Source: Sphingomonas chungangi (lineage in GTDB: Bacteria; Pseudomonadota; Alphaproteobacteria; Sphingomonadales; Sphingomonadaceae). From it: DNA of 64,000 bases. The stretch lies in the NCBI RefSeq assembly GCF_013778325.1, contig NZ_JACEIB010000003.1, positions 248,001 to 312,000 of the forward strand, given 5' to 3'. The position numbers and the translations under genes were made by a program. Below the pieces are notes generated by a model. It searched no databases. It saw only the letters and a program-made list of their open reading frames with translations, and was not told where the DNA came from. This document shows, piece after piece, positions 54,946-62,314 of the stretch (its first letter is position 1; each line of letters opens with the position of its first letter).

Positions 54946-55021
54946 GCGTCACACTCCCTGGAGACGGTCTTTCTGGGAATGGATGCCGGAGGCGGCCTCG
55001 TGTCCGGCAACCTGAAAAACG

Positions 55022-55801
55022 TCAGATCGAGAGGCCGCCCTCGACCGGGATGACCGAACCCGTGACGTAGGAGCCCGCCTTCGAGGCCAGGTAGATTGCC
55101 GCGCCGGCTACATCTTCGGCGGCGCCCGTCCGGCCGCGGGGGACCATACCCACCACCATCTTGCGCATCTCGTCCGAGGAGATCACCGTCATGTCGGATT
55201 CGAAGAAGCCGGGCGCGATGGCGTTGACCGTGATGGCGTCGCGCCCGAGCCGCTTGGCCATCGACTTGGCGAGCCAGTGGATCGCCGCTTTCGAGGCCTG
55301 ATAGGCGTAGACCTCCTTCGGCCCGATCTTGAGCGCGCCGACCGATCCGATGTGGATCACCGCGGCGGGATGATCCGCGGTGCCGCCGGCGCGCAGCAGC
55401 GGGAGAAACCTCTGCGTTGTGAAGAAGGGCGCCTTCAGGTTCAGGTCCATCACCTGATCCCAGCCTTCCTCGGTATAGTCGTCGATCGGTGCTTCCGAGA
55501 TCGTGCCCGCATTGTTGACGAGGATGTGCAGCGCGCCCTCGCGTTGGGTGACCGCAGCGACCAACGCCGCGATGCCGGCGGTCGAGGAGAGATCGGCGGG
55601 CAGGCCGATAACGGTGCCGCCCGTCTCGGCGGCAAGCTGCTCGGCGGTGGCCTTCACTTTCGCCTCGGTTCGCGCGCAGATATAGACCTTGGCGCCCGCG
55701 GCGGCGAGGCCGAGCGCGATGTGCCGGCCGATGCCGGCGCTGCCGCCGGTGACCACCGCGACGCGATCCTTGATCGAGAAGAGATCGGAGACGTCCATCA
55801 T
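55022..55801 (-). CDS. Short-chain dehydrogenase/reductase
   Basis: 259 aa from the ATG at 55801, overlapping the stop of the hydrolase (ATGA-type); a second ATG follows at once. Classical SDR: TGGSAGIG, NNAGTI, IHIGSVGAL and YQASK, then SYVTGSVIPVEGG. It probably oxidises or reduces a hydroxy/keto intermediate of the ring-degradation route encoded by this operon. Confidence 0.9.
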   Translation of the reverse strand: MMDVSDLFSIKDRVAVVTGGSAGIGRHIALGLAAAGAKVYICARTEAKVKATAEQLAAETGGTVIGLPADLSSTAGIAALVAAVTQREGALHILVNNAGTISEAPIDDYTEEGWDQVMDLNLKAPFFTTQRFLPLLRAGGTADHPAAVIHIGSVGALKIGPKEVYAYQASKAAIHWLAKSMAKRLGRDAITVNAIAPGFFESDMTVISSDEMRKMVVGMVPRGRTGAAEDVAGAAIYLASKAGSYVTGSVIPVEGGLSI

Positions 55802-56529
55802 TTGTCGCCCGCGATGGCGAGGATGAGATCGACCGTGCCTTCGGGGTCGCCGACGAGCAATGCGTGGTCGCCGGGATGATCGTGCACGGGCCAGCCGAGC
55901 GCGCGCGCGCGATCGTGCATCGCGGTCATCACCGTGTGCTGGGCGGCGATATAGTCGACCGGCTTGTCGATCGTCTCGGCGCCGACCGGGATCGCGCAGG
56001 CCGTGACCCGCATCGGCTGGTCGGAGAGGTTGGCGAGCAGCCAATCCTGGCGCTCGGGCGCCATGATGTGCGGATGCTCCTTGGCGGCGGCCCGCTGCAT
56101 CTCGTGGACGCCGGAACCGATCGGCCCCTCGCCGGCGGCGAGCATCGCGTCGAGCCCGGCCATCTCCTCCTCCTTGGCATATCCCATCAGCGCGGCGATG
56201 CGCTCGCCCGATTTGGGTACGATGGCGTCGAGGTAGATGATCCTGCGGATGCGGTCGCCCGCAGCAGCGACGATCCCAGGTGCCACCGTGCCGGCATAGC
56301 TGTGCGCCACCAGCACGACATCGTGCAGGTCCTCATATTTGAGGACATTGACAATGTCGGCGACATTGGTCGCGTTATCGACATCGCGGCTCATAAGATG
56401 CTCCCGCTCGCCGAAGCCGGTGAAGGTCGGCGTATAGACCTTGTGGCCCTTGGCCTCGAGCAGCTCGCGGACATATTTCCAGGTCCAGCCGCCCATGCCG
56501 CCGCCGTGGAGAAGAACGAAGGTGGTCAT
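55798..56529 (-). CDS. Alpha/beta hydrolase, salicylate-esterase-like fold
   Basis: 243 aa from the ATG at 56529, overlapping the dioxygenase stop. Oxyanion strand FVLLHGGGMGGWTW, nucleophile elbow VLVAHSYAGTVA (Ser in HSYAG), and late HDHPGDHALLVGDPEG with the catalytic His. The compact lid type resembles the plant methylesterase/hydroxynitrile-lyase-like group. In an operon with an extradiol dioxygenase and FAH enzyme it may hydrolyse an ester or a ring-fission product. Confidence 0.87.
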   Translation of the reverse strand: MTTFVLLHGGGMGGWTWKYVRELLEAKGHKVYTPTFTGFGEREHLMSRDVDNATNVADIVNVLKYEDLHDVVLVAHSYAGTVAPGIVAAAGDRIRRIIYLDAIVPKSGERIAALMGYAKEEEMAGLDAMLAAGEGPIGSGVHEMQRAAAKEHPHIMAPERQDWLLANLSDQPMRVTACAIPVGAETIDKPVDYIAAQHTVMTAMHDRARALGWPVHDHPGDHALLVGDPEGTVDLILAIAGDK

Positions 56530-57497
56530 GCTGCGGTCTCCGTGCCGGGGGCGGGTTCGAAATTCTGGATAAATTCGGGCTGCGGGTTGGGGCCCCACAG
56601 GAACATGCTGTCTTCCGGGGGGTGATCGCCCGCCGGCCAATCGACGTCGTGCGGAATGAAATCCATGTCGGCGGAATATTCGCTGTAGCTGCCCCAGGGA
56701 TCGCGCACGTAATAGAAATAGTTCGCACCGAGCACGTGCTGGCCGAGGCCCCAGCCGGGGCCGTAGCCCGCACGCTCCATCGTCGCGCCGCCTAGGCCGA
56801 CCTCGACCACGGAGCCGACATCCCAGCTGTTGTGGTGCATGCCGCGCCGATCGGACATCACCAGCGCAAGCAGATGATGATCGCTGCCATGAACGCCGTG
56901 GAGGAACGCCACCGCGGGACCGCTCTTGTCGGACAGGCGCAGGCCCAGCGTCTTCTCGTAATAGCTGATCGCGGCGGGTACGTCGGATGCGAACAGCGCG
57001 AAATGCGACAGCCGGCGCGGATAGACCTTCGGCGCCTTCGAGTTGGGAACCGCACCGGAGGTGCCGGGCGCCGCGCTGGTGAAGCCGAACTGGCTCTTCT
57101 CGTCCGGCGTGCTCTTGTCCGCGACGCGGACGTTCACGGGCAGGCCGTCGAAGCCCTCGAACCACAAGCCGTTCGATTCCGCGCCGGCCGGCGCATCGAT
57201 GTAGCGGACGCCCTGCGCATCGAGGCGGGCGCGAAAGGCGTCCATCTCATCGTCGAAAACGCCGAAGCTCAGGTAGCGCAGGCGCTTGGGGCCATTGCCC
57301 TGGGACAGGATCGCCCAGCGGTGCGGGTTTCCCTTGGTGTAGAGCTCGACCGTGCCATCCTTGTCCCGCACGTCGAGGCCGAACAGCGCGTAGAAGCGCC
57401 TCGCTTCCTCGAGATCGGGAACTTCGAGGGCGAAGTGGTCGATGGAATGGACGCCCAGCACGTTCGGTCGCCGTCCTCCCTTGCCGTTCGCGTCCAT
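56526..57497 (-). CDS. Extradiol (type I, VOC) dioxygenase, second locus
   Basis: 323 aa with two VOC modules. Likely metal ligands: His165 (RLSHFAL), His221 or His222 (MHHNSWDVG) and Glu273 (SYSEYS). The pattern DHFALEVPDLEEARRFY and LGANYFYYVRDPWGSYSEYS is that of catechol 2,3-dioxygenase relatives acting on substituted catechols. The preceding gene in the operon is an FAH-type hydrolase/isomerase, so the product is probably a substituted ring-fission acid. It is not closely similar to the dioxygenase at 17523, so the two serve different substrates. Confidence 0.9.
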   Translation of the reverse strand: MDANGKGGRRPNVLGVHSIDHFALEVPDLEEARRFYALFGLDVRDKDGTVELYTKGNPHRWAILSQGNGPKRLRYLSFGVFDDEMDAFRARLDAQGVRYIDAPAGAESNGLWFEGFDGLPVNVRVADKSTPDEKSQFGFTSAAPGTSGAVPNSKAPKVYPRRLSHFALFASDVPAAISYYEKTLGLRLSDKSGPAVAFLHGVHGSDHHLLALVMSDRRGMHHNSWDVGSVVEVGLGGATMERAGYGPGWGLGQHVLGANYFYYVRDPWGSYSEYSADMDFIPHDVDWPAGDHPPEDSMFLWGPNPQPEFIQNFEPAPGTETAA

Positions 57498-57525
57498 TTT
57501 CTCGTCTCCTCTTCCGTTGCCGCTC

Positions 57526-58371
57526 TCAGGCCGCCTTGATCGGGTTCACCAGCAGGCCGACCTTCTCGATCTCGACCTCGCAGATGTCGCCGTCCTTCAT
57601 GAACAGCGGTGGCTTGCGGGCGAGGCCGATGCCCGAGGGCGTTCCCATCACCAGTACATCACCGGCCTCCAGCGTCAGGAAGGTCGAGAGCAGCGAGATG
57701 GTGTCGGCGACGTCGAAGACCATGTCCGACGTCGATGCGCTCTGGACGGTCTGGCCATTCAGCCGGGTCTCGATCTTGAGCCCGGTCGCGCCGGCGGGAA
57801 GCTCGTCCGGGGTGACGAGCCAGGGGCCGAAGGCGCCGGTGTCGTCGAAATTCTTGCCCGCCGTCCACTGTGGCGTCTTCATCTGATAATCGCGCACCGA
57901 TCCGTCGTTGAACACGGAATAGGCGGCGACATGGTCGAGCGCTGCATCCTTGGCGATGTTCTTGCCGCCCTTGCCGATCACCGCCACGAGTTCGCCTTCA
58001 TAATCGAGCTGCTCCGAGAAAGGCGGCTTGATGATCGGCGCGCCGTGACCGATCAGGCTGGAACTGAACCGCGCGAAGATGGTCGGGAATTCGGGAACCT
58101 GGAAGCCGCCCTCGGCAGCATGATCCTTGTAGTTGAGGCCCAGGCAGATGATCTTCGGCGCCTTCACCAGGGGCGGAAGGAAGGTGAGATCGTCTTCGGA
58201 AACGATTTCGCCACCGGACGCCGCCTCGGCAGCCTTCGCCAGACCCGTGCCCGAGGATATCAGGGCATCGAGATCGGACAGGGTTGCTTCGCCGAAAACG
58301 GCCTTGATGCCGGCACCCGTCCGCACCGCCACGCCGATCCGGTCACCCCTGGAAACTTTCGCAACACGCAT
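57526..58371 (-). CDS. Fumarylacetoacetate hydrolase (FAH) family protein
   Basis: 281 aa from the ATG at 58371, which has GAGGAG upstream; a longer frame to 58413 lacks that site. FAH signature: ICLGLNYKDHAAEGG, metal-binding acidic set in QLDYEGELVAVIGKGG, NDGSVRDYQ, VMGTPSGIGLARKPP with MKDGDICEVEIEKVG. Members hydrolyse or decarboxylate/isomerise 2-oxo acids from aromatic ring fission. It lies 28 bp before the extradiol gene in transcription order. Confidence 0.93.
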   Translation of the reverse strand: MRVAKVSRGDRIGVAVRTGAGIKAVFGEATLSDLDALISSGTGLAKAAEAASGGEIVSEDDLTFLPPLVKAPKIICLGLNYKDHAAEGGFQVPEFPTIFARFSSSLIGHGAPIIKPPFSEQLDYEGELVAVIGKGGKNIAKDAALDHVAAYSVFNDGSVRDYQMKTPQWTAGKNFDDTGAFGPWLVTPDELPAGATGLKIETRLNGQTVQSASTSDMVFDVADTISLLSTFLTLEAGDVLVMGTPSGIGLARKPPLFMKDGDICEVEIEKVGLLVNPIKAA

Positions 58372-58464
58372 CTCAAATCTCCTCAATAACCGGCAAATAA
58401 GCCCATATCCCAACGGTCGCCCGTTCGTTCAGTCATCGGCCTGACCGTTGCTGGCCTGACATCA

Positions 58465-59247
58465 TCACTTCTGTTTCGTCTGGCCGGTGCCGCCCCCCGA
58501 TGCCGGCATCAGCATGTTCGACATGCCGCCATCGACGAGGACGTCTATGCCGCTGATGTGACCGGCATGCGGGCCGATCAGGAAGAGGATGGCGCCGGCG
58601 ACATCTTCCGCCAGGCCGAGCTTGCGCAGCGCGATGTTGGCCTCGCGCTGGTCGCGACGTGCGGGATCCGAATAACCGGCGGCCGTCATTGGCGTGTATG
58701 TGGGGCCGGGAGACACGGTGTTGCAGCGTATCCCGTCGGGACCCCACTCGATACACAATTGACGGACCAGCATCAGCAGCGCCGCCTTGCTCGACGAATA
58801 GAAACCGAGCGCAGGGGTCGGCTGCGTCGCGGACATCGAGGCCGTCGCCACGAACGCGCCACGGCTTTCTTTCAAGTGAGGATAGCATGCCTTGGCGACG
58901 GCCCAAGACGCGCGCGTGTTGATCGCATAGATCCTGTCGAAATCGTCCGGGCCGAGATCGACCAGTGCACCGCCCATGATGATGCCGGCATTGCTGATCA
59001 CCGCATCGATCCCGCCCATATGCGCGATCGCCGCCTCGGCGATGCGATCCCCGCAATCCCGATCGGACAAATCGACCACCGCGCGCCCTGCCGACGGCCC
59101 GACGGCCTCTGCGACCTGACCGAGATTGGCGGCATCGCGATCGACGAGAAGCATCTTGTGCTCGCCGGGAATGATCTCGCCCTTGACGAGCAGCTCTGCA
59201 CAGGCGCGGCCTATGCCGCTCGCTGCGCCGGTAATGACGACACGCAT
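58465..59247 (-). CDS. Short-chain dehydrogenase/reductase
   Basis: 260 aa. Motifs VVITGAASGIGRA, SNAGIIMGG (with Ser in place of the first Asn), TASMS, YSSSK and the C-terminal GHISGIDVLVDGGMSN. It is similar in layout to the 3-alpha-hydroxysteroid dehydrogenase/carbonyl reductase group, but the substrate cannot be told from sequence. It lies 13 bp after the acyl-CoA ligase gene in the operon. Confidence 0.88.
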   Translation of the reverse strand: MRVVITGAASGIGRACAELLVKGEIIPGEHKMLLVDRDAANLGQVAEAVGPSAGRAVVDLSDRDCGDRIAEAAIAHMGGIDAVISNAGIIMGGALVDLGPDDFDRIYAINTRASWAVAKACYPHLKESRGAFVATASMSATQPTPALGFYSSSKAALLMLVRQLCIEWGPDGIRCNTVSPGPTYTPMTAAGYSDPARRDQREANIALRKLGLAEDVAGAILFLIGPHAGHISGIDVLVDGGMSNMLMPASGGGTGQTKQK

Positions 59248-59260
59248 CGAAAGGCTCCCG

Positions 59261-60931
59261 TCAGTCTTTAAGGCCGAGCTCGTCCATCAGCTGGACGCGG
59301 AGTTTGAATTTCTGGATCTTGGACGCCGACATCGGCCACTCTTCGATCAAGCGGACATGGCGGGGCACCTTGAACGAGGCGAGCCGCGCCTTGGTGTAAG
59401 CGATCAGCTCCTCGAAATCGACCTCGCCGTCACCGCTCGGCTCGATGAACGCGGCGGGTATCTCCGCGAGCCGCTCGTCGGGCAGTCCCACGACCTGAGC
59501 GAGGCGGACGGCGGGATGGCTGGCGAGCACCGCCTCCACCTCCGCAGCCGCGACGTTCTCGCCACCCACTTTGAGCATGTCCTTGAAGCGGCCGTGGAAC
59601 ATGACGTGCCCATTTGCGTCCAGCGAGCCGATGTCGCCGGAATGATACCAGCCATCTGCGTCGATCGCGGAAGCCGTCTTTTCGGGATCTTTGTAATAGC
59701 CGTCGAACAGGTTGTAGCCGCGGAACAGAATCTCGCCACGCTCATCCGCACCGAGATCTCGGCCCGTTTCGGTATCGACGATGCGCAGTTCGATGCCCGC
59801 CAGCGGGTAGCCGAGTTTGGTGAGGCCGAGCTGACGATCCATTTCGTAGCCGCCGGTGGTGACGATGCCGGTGGCTTCGGTCATGCCCATCGTGCCGACC
59901 TGCAACATGTTCGGCGCCTTCTCGGCATAGGCCTGACCGACGCGATCGGGCATGAAGGCGAAGCAGCTGTTCTGAAGGCGGACCGAGCTCATATCGGTCT
60001 TGTCCCAATCGGGATGCGCGATCATCGCCTGATGGAAGGTGACGAACGGCAGGAACATCATCGTCACCTTCTCCGCTTCGATCTGGCGAAGGCTCTCGCC
60101 CGGATCGAAATGGGGTTGGCCGATGAAGGTGCCGCCGACGCTGACGGCGCCGAGCATCGCGAGCATCGCCGCGACGTGAAACAAGGGCATCGGCGACCAA
60201 GCGCGCTCGTCTTCTGTGAAGCGCCACCGCTGCTGCGTGAGGTTGATCGATTCGCGCACGACCGCCTCATGGCTCAGCAGGCAGCCCTTGGGGTTGGCCG
60301 AAGTGCCCGAAGTGTAGAGGATCATCGCCGTGCTGCGAATACGGACCCCGAGGCGGCGGCGATGCAGCTCTTCATCACTGATCGATGCCGCGACCTCGTC
60401 GAATGCGGCCTGCGAAACAAAACCAGGCACCTCCCCGCCGCCGAGCAGGACGATCCGCCGGAGCAGCGGAGCGACGTCGAGCGCGAGCGTCTTGGGATCG
60501 GGAGATTCCGCCAGTCCGGGCAGGGCCTCACCGAGACGGACCATGAAATTGACATGCTCGGAAACCGTGTCGTCGGTCACGATCGCGACGAGATCGGCAT
60601 TCTCCGCCACATAGGTCATTTCGGGCGCTTTGTAGCGCGCGTTCATCAGCACCGAGACTGCACCGATCATCGCAGAGGCGAACAGCGTTTCCACGAATGC
60701 GATACCGGATGGCAGCAGGATGCCGATATGCTCGCCAGGCTTGACGCCAAGTGCGATCAAGCCTCGCGCCTTATGAAAAACCGCCTGGACGATCTCATCG
60801 TAGGTCTTGCGCCCTTCGGGAAAGACCAGCGCTTCCTTGTCCGGGACCTTGTCCCATGCATTGAGCAGCAGATCGCCGAGCGTCGTAGCCGTGATGCGTA
60901 GGGACGCATAATCCTCGCCCTGTTTACACAC
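59261..60931 (-). CDS. Acyl-CoA ligase (AMP-forming)
   Basis: 556 aa from a GTG at 60931. ANL superfamily: P-loop AMILYTSGTSANPKGCLLSH, TMGMTEATGIV, GWYHSGDIGSLDANGH, FKDMLKVGGENVAAAEVE and the C-terminal catalytic lysine in SASKIQKFKLR. It activates a carboxylic acid (fatty, aromatic or side-chain acid) to its CoA ester. First gene of the seven-gene minus-strand operon and divergent from the thiolase and FadJ-type genes, which would degrade the resulting CoA ester by beta-oxidation. Confidence 0.93.
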   Translation of the reverse strand: MCKQGEDYASLRITATTLGDLLLNAWDKVPDKEALVFPEGRKTYDEIVQAVFHKARGLIALGVKPGEHIGILLPSGIAFVETLFASAMIGAVSVLMNARYKAPEMTYVAENADLVAIVTDDTVSEHVNFMVRLGEALPGLAESPDPKTLALDVAPLLRRIVLLGGGEVPGFVSQAAFDEVAASISDEELHRRRLGVRIRSTAMILYTSGTSANPKGCLLSHEAVVRESINLTQQRWRFTEDERAWSPMPLFHVAAMLAMLGAVSVGGTFIGQPHFDPGESLRQIEAEKVTMMFLPFVTFHQAMIAHPDWDKTDMSSVRLQNSCFAFMPDRVGQAYAEKAPNMLQVGTMGMTEATGIVTTGGYEMDRQLGLTKLGYPLAGIELRIVDTETGRDLGADERGEILFRGYNLFDGYYKDPEKTASAIDADGWYHSGDIGSLDANGHVMFHGRFKDMLKVGGENVAAAEVEAVLASHPAVRLAQVVGLPDERLAEIPAAFIEPSGDGEVDFEELIAYTKARLASFKVPRHVRLIEEWPMSASKIQKFKLRVQLMDELGLKD

Positions 60932-61086
60932 CTTGGTCCCGCTCCCTGTTCTTAGTCACTGTGATGCAGCTGATCGCAGTCCGTCGCCGCTGCGGCGCCT
61001 TTCGTCGGATAGGTGCAGAGAGGGGCGTGCGGTCGAAAAGCCGACCCATATTTTGTTGGTCAATCTCTCCTGACGGGACACGCTCG

Positions 61087-62289
61087 ATGGAAGCCTATAT
61101 CTACGATCATGTCCGCACCCCCCGCGGCAAGGGCCGCCCGGATGGCGCGTTGCACGAGATCACGTCCGTTGAAATGGTCACGCAGCTGCTGACGGCGCTG
61201 CGCGATCGCAACGATCTCGACACCTCGCTGCTCGACGACGTGATCATCGGCATGGCTCAGCCAGTCGGCGAGCAGGGCGGTGTGCTGGCGCGCGCGGCCG
61301 TGCTCCAGGCCGGCTATGCGCAGACCGTCGCCGGCCAGCAGATCCACCGGTTCTGCGCAACCGGCCTCGATGCCGTCAGCCTGATCGCAGCGCAGGTCCA
61401 TTCCGGCATGATCCAGGCGGGTATCGGCGGAGGCGTGGAATCGATGAGCCGCACCGTGATGGGCTATGATTCCGGAGCGTGGACATCCGATCCCAAGGTC
61501 GCGTTCGGCAACTACTACGCCCCCCAGGGTATCGGCGCGGACATCATCGCCACGCTCGATGGCATCACCCGTGACGATGTCGACCAGTTTGCGGTCGAGA
61601 GCCAGCGCAAGGCTGCCAACGCCTGGGAAAATGGGTATTTCAGGCGATCGATCGTGCCGGTCGTCGACGCGCTCGGTGAGGTCGTGCTCGACCATGACGA
61701 GCATATGCGGCCGGGCACCACGGTCGAGAGCCTGGCCAAGCTGAAGCCCGCCTTCGAGGGCTTCGGCAAGGCCGGTTTCGAAGCGGTCGCCAAAGCGAAA
61801 TACCCCGAGATCGAGGATTTGAGCTACGTTCACCACGGCGGCAACAGCTCGGGCATCGTCGACGGCTCGGGCATCGTGCTGGTGGGATCCAAGGAGTTCG
61901 GCCAGAAAGCCGGCCTCAAGGCGCGGGGCAGGATCCGCTCCTACGCGAACATCGGCTCCGAACCGACGATCATGCTGACGGCGCCGGCCGCGGTGTCCCG
62001 CAAGGCGATCAAGGCCGGCGGCATGACCGACAAGGATATCGATCTCTGGGAACTCAACGAGGCGTTCGCCAGCGTCGTGCTGCGCTATCAGCGGGAAATG
62101 AACATCCCGGACGACAAGATCAACGTGAACGGTGGCGCGATCGCGATGGGCCATCCGCTGGGCGCGACGGGTGCGATGATCCTCGGCACCGTGCTCGATG
62201 AACTAGAGCGCCGCGATCTGGAGACCGGGCTCATCACCTTGTGCGCCGCAAACGGCCTCGGCACCGCCGCCATCATCGAACGCGTCTAA
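61087..62289 (+). CDS. Acetyl-CoA acyltransferase (thiolase)
   Basis: 400 aa from the ATG at 61087. Thiolase active-site residues: Cys90 in HRFCATGLDAV, His in ELNEAFA, His in MGHPLGATGA and Cys in LITLCAANGLG. It starts EAYIYDHVRTPRGKGR, as in the FadI/FadA-like group common in alphaproteobacteria. It performs the last step of beta-oxidation. The multifunctional enzyme begins 26 bp later, so the two are likely co-expressed as an alpha/beta complex. Confidence 0.95.
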   Translation: MEAYIYDHVRTPRGKGRPDGALHEITSVEMVTQLLTALRDRNDLDTSLLDDVIIGMAQPVGEQGGVLARAAVLQAGYAQTVAGQQIHRFCATGLDAVSLIAAQVHSGMIQAGIGGGVESMSRTVMGYDSGAWTSDPKVAFGNYYAPQGIGADIIATLDGITRDDVDQFAVESQRKAANAWENGYFRRSIVPVVDALGEVVLDHDEHMRPGTTVESLAKLKPAFEGFGKAGFEAVAKAKYPEIEDLSYVHHGGNSSGIVDGSGIVLVGSKEFGQKAGLKARGRIRSYANIGSEPTIMLTAPAAVSRKAIKAGGMTDKDIDLWELNEAFASVVLRYQREMNIPDDKINVNGGAIAMGHPLGATGAMILGTVLDELERRDLETGLITLCAANGLGTAAIIERV

Positions 62290-62314
62290 GCACACACCGA
62301 ACAGCGGGAACACC

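Noticed and set aside
59126-60901. Plus-strand open frame of 591 codons
   Set aside because: Antisense to an acyl-CoA ligase with all ANL motifs; no support for a second protein.
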